Positions 35,831-44,176 of a stretch of DNA of 64,000 nt are shown piece by piece. Position numbers and translations under genes: made by a program. Numbering within the stretch: the first letter of the stretch is position 1; the number at the start of each line of letters is the position of its first letter. The notes under the pieces are model-generated. The model was not told the DNA's origin and searched no databases. It was given only the letters and a program-made list of their open reading frames with translations. Source of the stretch: Bacteroidota bacterium. GTDB lineage: Bacteria > Bacteroidota > Bacteroidia > NS11-12g > UBA9320. The stretch is taken from positions 186,001-250,000 of the forward strand of contig WGNA01000006.1 of NCBI GenBank assembly GCA_016124755.1. Direction: 5' to 3'.

Positions 35831-38800
35831 CTACCGAACTACAAATCGCATACGTACAAGTCCATCCGTCGTGGAAATTTCTGCGACGTAAATGCTCTTC
35901 GCCCAATCACCGACATGTATAATCTCTTGTTTCGAATTATCATTAATTCGATCTGAATAAATCACCTGCCCGTTAACATCATAGATATTGATTCGAGTGA
36001 TTTGAGATTTACTTTCAATGGTCAACTGATCAGTTGCCGGATTCGGAAAGATGGAAATGCCGCCTTGAGAAACTGATCCTATGCCGGCAGGGAAAGTCAC
36101 TTCGAACTGATAATGCAGCGTGTCATTCGATTTTTCCTGATCTTTTCCAAGTCTGGAAATTGCCATTGCAGACCAGCTTCCACGATCTTCCGGTGCGAAA
36201 AGATTTGAGAATACAACGTCTTTCTGTTCACCGGAGTCGAGTGTGATCGATTCATTCGTATTGTATTTTACAGAAGTGCCTTCCGACAGAATCAACGAAA
36301 CACTGAAAGGGGTGCTCAGAGCGCTGTCTCCAAGATTTGTAAACCGTACAACCGGAGCATAACTGCGGTTTACATGAATACTCGTATCCGCTCCGGGAAT
36401 TAAAAACATGGTGGCTTCAACGTCGTACGCTTTTGCAATACTGAAAACCGTAAACAAGGTATCGTCGAAAGAATAGCTGTCTTCCGAGTTTTTAATAATA
36501 AGGGTTGAAGTAAAAGATCCGGTTTTGTTTAAAATAAAAGTAGCCGGGAGGTTAATGGTTTTTGTTGCTCCAACTGCCAAAGAATCGAGATGACCGGTTT
36601 GTTGATAAACAGAACCCGATGATCCTGTAATATCGAACGAATAATTAATAGGTGTGTAAATAGATTCCAGCCCGTCGTTCTGAATACTGATCTGGGGTGT
36701 AAGCGAATCATAGCTGTATGAGTAGATTTTATTTTTCTCCGGGATTTCAATCGACTTTGCTTTCACCGACTTTAAATACGAAACCTCAAAGCTGGAAGTA
36801 ATGGAATTGTTTGAGGCTTCTCCGTCTGAACCCCATTTGTGCCAAATCTTGCAGGTGTACACATCTTTAACAAGTGCATCAAAATTTTTATTGAATCGGA
36901 TGGTGTCGAAATTCCCGGTATTCAGTGTAGAAAAGATTGTAGTTGAATCAAGGTACATCAGGTCTCCCTTACTATTTCTGATTTCACAATAGAAAATCGG
37001 ACTGGCAGTAATGTTATGATTTCCATTATTGTAAATAACCGCCGATGGTTTGAGAGATGTGGATGCATTAAAAACCTTTCCGTTTCCGGGAGTTAAAACT
37101 TCTTTAACTGAAATATCATTAGCCGTTACCACATCAAAATAAAGTTTAGCACTGTCGTTTGATGGATCCTGATCATTTGTAAGACCGGTTTTAACCATAA
37201 AAGTTAACGTCTGCACAGCGTCCGGCACTGCGAAATTCTTAAACAGTATCTGATTGGATGAGAATTTTACTACATCCACATTTTTAACATCGGAATAGAT
37301 GGTATCTCCCCATACGTCTTTGACAATTGCGTATATGGGAACGGCTGTTTGATCCTTGGTGCCGAAGTTACGAAAGGAAACATAGGGCTGAAAAGAAGCT
37401 TTTCTTTCGTAGCGCGAATTGGCCGCCGGCTTGCTCACAGAAAGAACTCCGAGATCGTAGCTCTTATCCACATAAACCTGAATTCTGGCGGTATCGTTCA
37501 GCGGAAAAGAATCGGTTACACCCCAGGTAAAACATTCGAAGGTTACATCTCCCCACCATGGAATAGTGAACGAATCAAACGGGATGATAATCGACTCGGT
37601 ACCCAACAAGGTTGCCATTTTTGTCTGCACATTTGAGATCTTATCTTCCTGTCTGATGCGGGAAGTAATCATGATGTTTTTCTTGGTGTTCACACCGTTA
37701 TTAACTACCCTTACTACCGGTGCAACCTTGTCTACATTGAGTTCGAACTTCGCACCATCGGCCGGTTCAAAATACGTTTCAACAGACACATCGTGCCGAA
37801 TCACAATGTCGAATTCGGTTTCCAGCGTATCGTTGTCTAAAACCTTATCACCCGGTAGTTTGGTAAACACCCTCATCAGCATTTTTCCATAGTTGTTCCT
37901 CGACAAGCTTTTGGAAAAAATTATTTGTGCAGAATCGTTACTCTTTAAAGTCGTGCTAACTGTGTCACCATAAATTTTCTTTCCATACAGATTATGAATT
38001 TCACAGATTACATCGAAGGGTGCATTCTGATCAATAAAACCGTAATTAATGATGGTGGCTTTGGGGGCGATGCTGTCGAATTGATTGTATTCGATGGTGT
38101 CGCTGTTGGTTGGATAATCTACCCGTAGAACAGCCAGATCATTACCCACTTGAATTCTTGGCTGAATGTTGAATTTAAAATTGAAACCAGGTGAGAACGG
38201 CACCCAAGAAGTATCTCCATAAGGCTCGGCAAAGTAAAAAGCATTTGGACGAATAGGATCTTCAATTTGATAAACAAAAGCAACATTCGATGTGCTGGTT
38301 TGCCTTATTCCGACGAAGAAGCCGGAATCAATCTTCACCTTGGGCAAAACCGATAAGATGTACGTTCCTGCAACGGACATCAATGTGTCCGATGTGAAGA
38401 TATTATTTCCGGGTAGGCCACGTGAATTCTCATCCCAAATGCCCAATTGAAATTCCCGGCCATTCCCGGCAAAATCAACCTTAATCTGATTAATGTAAAT
38501 TGTGCTATCAGTGTAAAACTTAGCAACAAAATCTCCAGTAGCTCCGGTGAAACCAATTCCACCCGGACCATTTTGACTAAAAGGACCAGCATGTGAATAA
38601 ACGTTGTAATCGACAATTCGGCGAACAGAATCCACATCATCGAATGGATAGTCATCCGGCTCTATATACACTTTAATCCACTCGCTTCCTTGAACAACCG
38701 GCTTATAGGACCCAAAAGCAATTATTCGCTCCTCGTAGGGAAGAACGCTGTCAATTATGATCGAATCTTTAAAAGTATTGGCTCCCGAAACTCCGAGATA

Positions 38801-39640
38801 AATTTTGCGGTTGTAGACTGTTTTCAAACCACTATTATTAATTCGGGCCATTATCGTATCTGCACGATTCATAAGCACCGGAACCCTTCCAAGACAATAT
38901 ACATTGGTTACGCCCAGATTGACATTGTATCGCGGAAAATTAATTTTGATGTAAGGCTTTCTGAGGTTGGAACCATTCGTAGAATCAACTGGTTTGCCCG
39001 CTGCTGCAATGTATTTTGTTTCGTTGTTTGAGATGAAGGCCGGAACCGACGCATCATTTTCGTAAACCCAGGTAATTGGAAGTGCTTGTTTTTGATATTG
39101 AATAAACTCAACCAGTATCTTGAGATTTTCGCCTTTTGATGTATCGACTCTGAAGTAAGCAATATTAAAATCAAATCTTTTAAAGCCTTTTGTATTGTCA
39201 ACCACCAATGACGGATCATTATCATAAACCTTGGTCATCGCTGCCGCGTGAGTTGGCCAACTGATATTTTTTGTTCCGAAGTCGGCAGCTTTGGTCATAG
39301 CCAGATATATTCGGAATCGCGGATGGCCGCTGTAACTGTTAAAATCGCTTTTGAAAAACTCAATGCTACGAATAGTATCGCCATCCGAAAGCTGGCCTAA
39401 AGTGGTGACAGGATAAATGTATGCATGCCTGCTAAAAAATGTATCTGAAGATGCACCTGTTGTCATCGGGCCGAAGATGTTCAACCCTTCAAATGAATTT
39501 TGGCCAATGATCGTGTACTGAGCACGGCTCGTGAAAAAAGAAAAAAGAAAAGTTAAAAAGACTAAAGTTCGGAGGATTACGGAAGATTGAAGTGGGAAGC
39601 AATCTCTGTTATACTTCCAATTGATAATGTTAAGATTCAT
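35831..39640 (-). CDS. 1269-residue T9SS surface protein with six CARDB-like repeats
   Basis: This large exported protein has a signal peptide (about 21-40, ending SRAQ) after a longer than usual N-terminal lead, an N-terminal beta domain (about 42-240), an extra repeat-like region (about 240-345) and a jelly-roll-like part (about 350-490). Six repeats start at about 501, 617, 729, 842, 959 and 1073, each with a D-[VLI]-S/A-V start, a P-x-V-x-x-x-N-x-G core and an N-D-T/S-end strand. A type A sorting domain from IFPNPATDQ (about 1197) to the final RFVVR completes it. Repeats of this kind occur in adhesin or gliding-related proteins; its ligand is unknown. Confidence 0.85.
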   Translation of the reverse strand: MNLNIINWKYNRDCFPLQSSVILRTLVFLTFLFSFFTSRAQYTIIGQNSFEGLNIFGPMTTGASSDTFFSRHAYIYPVTTLGQLSDGDTIRSIEFFKSDFNSYSGHPRFRIYLAMTKAADFGTKNISWPTHAAAMTKVYDNDPSLVVDNTKGFKRFDFNIAYFRVDTSKGENLKILVEFIQYQKQALPITWVYENDASVPAFISNNETKYIAAAGKPVDSTNGSNLRKPYIKINFPRYNVNLGVTNVYCLGRVPVLMNRADTIMARINNSGLKTVYNRKIYLGVSGANTFKDSIIIDSVLPYEERIIAFGSYKPVVQGSEWIKVYIEPDDYPFDDVDSVRRIVDYNVYSHAGPFSQNGPGGIGFTGATGDFVAKFYTDSTIYINQIKVDFAGNGREFQLGIWDENSRGLPGNNIFTSDTLMSVAGTYILSVLPKVKIDSGFFVGIRQTSTSNVAFVYQIEDPIRPNAFYFAEPYGDTSWVPFSPGFNFKFNIQPRIQVGNDLAVLRVDYPTNSDTIEYNQFDSIAPKATIINYGFIDQNAPFDVICEIHNLYGKKIYGDTVSTTLKSNDSAQIIFSKSLSRNNYGKMLMRVFTKLPGDKVLDNDTLETEFDIVIRHDVSVETYFEPADGAKFELNVDKVAPVVRVVNNGVNTKKNIMITSRIRQEDKISNVQTKMATLLGTESIIIPFDSFTIPWWGDVTFECFTWGVTDSFPLNDTARIQVYVDKSYDLGVLSVSKPAANSRYERKASFQPYVSFRNFGTKDQTAVPIYAIVKDVWGDTIYSDVKNVDVVKFSSNQILFKNFAVPDAVQTLTFMVKTGLTNDQDPSNDSAKLYFDVVTANDISVKEVLTPGNGKVFNASTSLKPSAVIYNNGNHNITASPIFYCEIRNSKGDLMYLDSTTIFSTLNTGNFDTIRFNKNFDALVKDVYTCKIWHKWGSDGEASNNSITSSFEVSYLKSVKAKSIEIPEKNKIYSYSYDSLTPQISIQNDGLESIYTPINYSFDITGSSGSVYQQTGHLDSLAVGATKTINLPATFILNKTGSFTSTLIIKNSEDSYSFDDTLFTVFSIAKAYDVEATMFLIPGADTSIHVNRSYAPVVRFTNLGDSALSTPFSVSLILSEGTSVKYNTNESITLDSGEQKDVVFSNLFAPEDRGSWSAMAISRLGKDQEKSNDTLHYQFEVTFPAGIGSVSQGGISIFPNPATDQLTIESKSQITRINIYDVNGQVIYSDRINDNSKQEIIHVGDWAKSIYVAEISTTDGLVRMRFVVR

Positions 39641-39688
39641 CGGCTAAGGTCCCTAAGTGGCTGGAATAAAAAGCAATCCCAATTCGAT

Positions 39689-39719
39689 CAAAATTAATTG
39701 AAATTGACGGGCAAGTCAA
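39689..39719 (-). promoter_or_regulatory. Promoter for the 1269-residue T9SS gene (minus strand)
   Basis: On the minus strand TTG (39719-39717) and TAATTTTG (39696-39689) are spaced by 20 bp, an exact Bacteroidota-type match. It gives a leader of about 45 nt to the ATG at 39640. Confidence 0.6.
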
Positions 39720-39780
39720 TGCACGGTTTAATAATGAGTTACATTTTACTGTGTAAGCGCTGCATCTTGTTAAACACCAC

Positions 39781-39812
39781 TTGTCAATGTTACAAACATC
39801 GGTGTAGGTTTG
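39781..39812 (+). promoter_or_regulatory. Promoter TTG-N21-TAGGTTTG
   Basis: TTG (39781-39783) and TAGGTTTG (39805-39812) have a 21-bp spacer. The ATG at 39835 follows 22 nt after the box. It is divergent from the promoter at 39689-39719, about 60 bp away. Confidence 0.6.
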
Positions 39813-39834
39813 CGTCGAAGTCGCCATTTTAAAC

Positions 39835-41841
39835 ATGACAAATTCAAACGAATTATCCCGTGAAACCAGTCCGTATTTACTGCAACATGCCAACAATCCG
39901 GTTCAATGGCACGCCTGGAATACGGAAAATCTGAAGATCGCCCGTGAACTCGGAAAACCTTTGCTGATCTCAATTGGATATTCTGCCTGTCATTGGTGTC
40001 ATGTAATGGAACACGAAAGTTTTGAAGACCTTGAAGTTGCAGAAATTCTCAACCAAAATTTCTATTGTATTAAGGTTGATCGCGAGGAAAGACCTGATGT
40101 TGATCAATTGTATATGGCTGCCGTTCAGATTATCACGCGTAGGGGAGGATGGCCATTAAACTGTTTTGCATTTCCCGACGGGCGACCTTTTCACGGTGGA
40201 ACCTATTTTCGGAAAGATGATTTCATTAGGGTATTGAATGCAATTACCCGGGAGTTCACCGGGAATCGCGAAAAGCTTGAAGATTTTGCGCGGCGACTTT
40301 CTTCTGCTATCCGATCAAATGACGATTTGCCGGCAGCCGTTTCTGTGAATACTCTGCCTCAGGAATTTCTGAACAAAGTTGATGAAGCCATAATACAATG
40401 GTCTCCATCTTTCGATTTGCGCGATGGAGGAATGTCGGGCGCGCCTAAATTTCCGATGCCGAACAATCTTTCCTTTTTACTTCGGTACGGTTTCAAAAGA
40501 GAAAATCAAGCTGTTCTGGATTTTGTAAGAACATCTTTAATACGAATGGCTTGTGGTGGAATTTACGATCAATTAGAAGGTGGTTTTGCCCGGTATTCGG
40601 TTGATGCGCTCTGGAAAGTTCCACACTTCGAAAAAATGCTTTACGACAACGGACAATTACTCAGCTTGTATTCAGATGCTTTTCTGGTTTTTAAAGATGA
40701 AGTATTTCGCGATGTCGTAAGACAAACTGCAGAATTTTTGGTTCAACAATACCAGGACAAATCAGGAAATTTCTTCTCAGCGTATGATGCGGACAGCGAA
40801 GGAGAGGAAGGAAAATATTATGTGTGGAAACCCGAAGAACTTGAATCCATTCTGAGTGATGATGAACTTCGCTTAGCCAAATTGTATTTCCGGTTGGGTG
40901 ACGAAAGCCTTTGGGAACACGGGAATTACGTGCTGCAACGAAATCCGGAATTCGGCCCAATCACTCCGGAGGTGAACGCCTTGCTCACCAAATTGTCCCG
41001 TATCCGCAAAAACAGAATTCCGCCCGCTTTGGATGATAAGACCATAACAAGTTGGAATGCCATGGCACTTTCCGGTTTGATTTCAGCGAGCCGGATTTTG
41101 GGAAACCGTAGTCTCGATGTGAGCATAAACAACTCGTTGGATTTTATCTTACAAAATCAGATTCGATTCGAAAACAACCGGCCGCTTCTATGGAGAACCT
41201 ACAAAAACGGGGAGAGCAGAATCGAAGCTTTTCTGGAAGACTACGCATTTTTGATTGATGCACTCATTAGTTCGTACGAATGGAATTTTAATGAAGAAAG
41301 ATTAAGAATGGCCAGAGATCTGGCACATTCGGTTGTCGCTCTTTTTTATGATGGAAGCCGCGGAATGTTCACTACTTCGCAATTAGATTCAACAGATTTG
41401 GTTCACAACGGAATTGAATATTTCGACAACGTAATTCCGTCGGCAAATTCAGTAATGTGCCGAAACCTGATCAAGTTGGATAAATATTTTGACTTACCGC
41501 ACTTCCGGAATTCTGCAGACGAAATGTTGCGCAAAATTGCCCCGGGAATTGCTCAATATGCTTCCGGTTACTCAAACTGGATGCACGCCATTTTCGATCA
41601 ATATGATTCGGGAACTGAGTTGGTTGTAACCGGTGCAAACGCAATAAATGCTGCGAAAGATTTTAGAAAATATTATTTGCCCGATGTGGTTTTAGCGGCC
41701 TCAAATTCATCATCCGAAATCCCATTATTAAAAGACAGAACCGGAGATTCATTGCAATTCTATCTCTGCACGAACCGGGCTTGCGGTCTTCCATTAACCG
41801 ATAAAACCGAAGTGTTAAATTCACTTTTGAATACGGCATAA
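39835..41841 (+). CDS. Thioredoxin-domain protein of the DUF255/SPATA20 family
   Basis: This 668-residue cytoplasmic protein is of the YyaL/SPATA20 type: an N-terminal thioredoxin-like domain (DUF255, about 1-165) and a long alpha/alpha toroid like that of glycoside hydrolases or epimerases. The redox motif is SACHWCHVMEHESFED (about 50-65), with a CHWC pair. Other family segments are NCFAFPDGRPFHGGTYF, GGIYDQLEGGFARYSVDALWKVPHFEKMLYDNGQ and LDDKTITSWNAMAL. Its function is unknown, possibly thiol redox or sugar binding. It is monocistronic and its last bases overlap a terminator for the facing S46 gene. Confidence 0.92.
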   Translation: MTNSNELSRETSPYLLQHANNPVQWHAWNTENLKIARELGKPLLISIGYSACHWCHVMEHESFEDLEVAEILNQNFYCIKVDREERPDVDQLYMAAVQIITRRGGWPLNCFAFPDGRPFHGGTYFRKDDFIRVLNAITREFTGNREKLEDFARRLSSAIRSNDDLPAAVSVNTLPQEFLNKVDEAIIQWSPSFDLRDGGMSGAPKFPMPNNLSFLLRYGFKRENQAVLDFVRTSLIRMACGGIYDQLEGGFARYSVDALWKVPHFEKMLYDNGQLLSLYSDAFLVFKDEVFRDVVRQTAEFLVQQYQDKSGNFFSAYDADSEGEEGKYYVWKPEELESILSDDELRLAKLYFRLGDESLWEHGNYVLQRNPEFGPITPEVNALLTKLSRIRKNRIPPALDDKTITSWNAMALSGLISASRILGNRSLDVSINNSLDFILQNQIRFENNRPLLWRTYKNGESRIEAFLEDYAFLIDALISSYEWNFNEERLRMARDLAHSVVALFYDGSRGMFTTSQLDSTDLVHNGIEYFDNVIPSANSVMCRNLIKLDKYFDLPHFRNSADEMLRKIAPGIAQYASGYSNWMHAIFDQYDSGTELVVTGANAINAAKDFRKYYLPDVVLAASNSSSEIPLLKDRTGDSLQFYLCTNRACGLPLTDKTEVLNSLLNTA

Positions 41842-41842
41842 A

Positions 41843-41869
41843 AAAAGGCCGCCAGACCGACGACCTTTT
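41843..41869 (-). terminator. Intrinsic terminator for the S46 peptidase gene at 41889
   Basis: On the minus strand the RNA can form an 11-bp stem (bases 41869-41859 with 41853-41843), with two G-U pairs, followed by a run of U. On the plus strand the same arms would have two C-A mismatches, so the minus-strand reading fits better. It lies 20 nt after the stop at 41889. Confidence 0.6.
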
Positions 41870-41888
41870 ACTCATTAAAAAGAATATT

Positions 41889-44033
41889 TTATTTAACCAG
41901 CGTCATCTCGCTAACCAAATGACCGGCTCCAGCGTAAACATCAATCACCCAAAGGATGTATCGAATATCAACCGAAATAGTTCTTTGAAGTTGTGGTTCA
42001 AAAGCAATGTCTCCGCTCATGGCTTCCCAGTTGCCATCGAATGCAGTTCCGATGAGTTCACCTTTACCATTGATTACCGGACTTCCTGAATTTCCACCGG
42101 TGATATCATTATTCGTGAGGAAACATATATGCATCACCCCGTCTGAATCGGCGTATTGTCCGTAGTTTTTAGCTTTAGCCAACTCTACAAATCTTGCCGG
42201 AAGATCAAATTCACCATCCTTTGGAATGTACTTTTCGAGTACACCATCCATCGTTGTAAAATAGTTGTAGTGAACCGCGTCTGCAGGATAGTAGTCTTTT
42301 ACATTTCCGTATGTAACACGCATAGTTGAGTTTGCGTCTGCCGAATAATGATGGTTCGGATTCATCTCCATCAAACCTTTAACATAAAGTCGTTTAGCCG
42401 GAGTGAGGGATTTCTGCGCCTCATCAATCGTAGGACGAATATTAGCCCAGTAGTGATCCATTACTATCCGGTACAATTTGTACATCGGATCTTTTTTGTA
42501 TTTGCCGGCATTTGGTTTAGACAAATACGCCAGAACTCCTTCCTGTGAAGTCATTTTTGATTTTTTGTAATACACCTGAGACATCTTGGTAAAGTCACCT
42601 TTGTATTTTTTAACCAGACTCAGAAAATCGGTCGGGAGCATTTTATGATCGAGATCTTCGTACATGTATTTTAACATAGCAGCAAACACATCCCGATCGA
42701 GAGGCATGTAATAATCTTTGAAGAATTCGGCTATGTTTCCCTGAACTCTCTCTGCAAGATTGGTTCGGGCTTCATCCGTTTCAGCATCTGCCATAGAAGA
42801 GAAAAGGGAGGCGATCTGCATCATTTCGATTCCGAAGAATGCCTCATTAATGTATGTGCGGTAGTACTCGTAATCCTGAATTTTAGCATAACCATCGGCA
42901 TACATCTTTATAACATTTCCGTACAATTCTTTTCGGGTATTATCCTGAGCAACCCATTTTTCAAAAGCATCTTCCTCCGCTTTCTTCATTTCATATACGT
43001 GAAGTTTTTTAAGGGCTTTGGTTTGACCCATGAAATTCTTCCAGTAGTTACTTACCTGTGCATATTTAGATGCATATTGAAGGTCAACTCCTTCATCCTG
43101 TGCCTGATATTTCTCGTATATGTCAAGCTTGGTTCTGCGCACTTTAACCCGTGCTGGAAATTCAACATCGGTATCGTAGCGAACACCATACGAAGTGAGG
43201 TACCGGTCTGTACTGCCCGGGTATCCGAAAATCATGGCGTAATCTCCTTTTTCAATTCCTTTCATGGAAACGGGTAGGAAGTGTTTCGGCTTAAACGGTA
43301 CGTTGTCTTTGCTGTATTCAGCCGGCTTGTTGTCTTTGCTGGCGTAAATACGGAACATAGAAAAATCAGCGGTATGACGTGGCCACATCCAGTTGTCGGT
43401 TTCACCACCGAATTTTCCGAGTGATTCGGGCGGAGCCCCAACCAATCTTACATCCGGGAAAGTCTGGTAAACAAACAGGTAATATTTGTTTCCTTCATAG
43501 AAACTTTTAACCGTTCCGGAAATAAAGTTGTCTTTGTCTTCAACTCCTTTAGTGATGTCTTTGTAGTGTTCAAGAACTTTTTTGTTGCGATCTTCAAGAG
43601 ACATAGATTCGGTGAGTCCTTCCGTAACTTTATCGGTTACGTCTTCGATCCGAACCAAGAGGGAGATTCCGAAATTGGCCTGGGTTTCTTTGTCGCGGCT
43701 CATCGCCCAGTAACCATCGCGCAGGTAATTGTGTTCTTTGTCGCTTACCGACTGCAAGGCATCGTAACCACAGTGATGATTGGTGATAAATAGTCCCTCG
43801 GCGGAAACAATTTCACCGGTACAAAATCCTCCGCCAAGTCGAACGATAGCATCCTTGAGGCTGGAGTTATTGATATCATAAATTTGTTCAGGGGTTAGTT
43901 TGAGTCCGAGCCGAACCATCTCTTCATAGTTCTGGCTTTGGATTAATGACGGTAACCACATACCCTCGTCTGCCTTGAGACGCAAGCTGGTGACGGTCAG
44001 AAATAAAGTGAGAAGTAAAATTAAACGTTTCAT
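41889..44033 (-). CDS. S46 family dipeptidyl-peptidase, DPP7-like (Gly in S1)
   Basis: S46 peptidases remove dipeptides from peptides in the periplasm of Bacteroidota. This 714-residue enzyme has a signal peptide (LTVTSLRLKA), ITNHHCGYDALQ with the catalytic His (about 89), and GGNSGSPVING with the catalytic Ser649. The residue 18 after this Ser is Gly667, which aligns with Gly673 of DPP7, so hydrophobic P1 residues are the likely preference. Next upstream on the same strand is a second S46 gene, 143 nt away. A terminator lies downstream. Length fits the family (about 710-720). Confidence 0.9.
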   Translation of the reverse strand: MKRLILLLTLFLTVTSLRLKADEGMWLPSLIQSQNYEEMVRLGLKLTPEQIYDINNSSLKDAIVRLGGGFCTGEIVSAEGLFITNHHCGYDALQSVSDKEHNYLRDGYWAMSRDKETQANFGISLLVRIEDVTDKVTEGLTESMSLEDRNKKVLEHYKDITKGVEDKDNFISGTVKSFYEGNKYYLFVYQTFPDVRLVGAPPESLGKFGGETDNWMWPRHTADFSMFRIYASKDNKPAEYSKDNVPFKPKHFLPVSMKGIEKGDYAMIFGYPGSTDRYLTSYGVRYDTDVEFPARVKVRRTKLDIYEKYQAQDEGVDLQYASKYAQVSNYWKNFMGQTKALKKLHVYEMKKAEEDAFEKWVAQDNTRKELYGNVIKMYADGYAKIQDYEYYRTYINEAFFGIEMMQIASLFSSMADAETDEARTNLAERVQGNIAEFFKDYYMPLDRDVFAAMLKYMYEDLDHKMLPTDFLSLVKKYKGDFTKMSQVYYKKSKMTSQEGVLAYLSKPNAGKYKKDPMYKLYRIVMDHYWANIRPTIDEAQKSLTPAKRLYVKGLMEMNPNHHYSADANSTMRVTYGNVKDYYPADAVHYNYFTTMDGVLEKYIPKDGEFDLPARFVELAKAKNYGQYADSDGVMHICFLTNNDITGGNSGSPVINGKGELIGTAFDGNWEAMSGDIAFEPQLQRTISVDIRYILWVIDVYAGAGHLVSEMTLVK

Positions 44034-44176
44034 TTAGAGCATTTGATAAAGTTGAATTGTCTGGATCACATTGACGGCTTCAACATGCGGCGAAAATAGA
44101 AATAATGATCCGATAGATTCGTCAGGGGTGATAAGTGTTGGAAAAATCTCGAAGAATAATCGGGGAGGAGAACGGA

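Noticed and set aside
39630-39896. Minus-strand open frame across the promoters at 39689-39812
   Set aside because: It covers two divergent promoters and has no recognisable domain.
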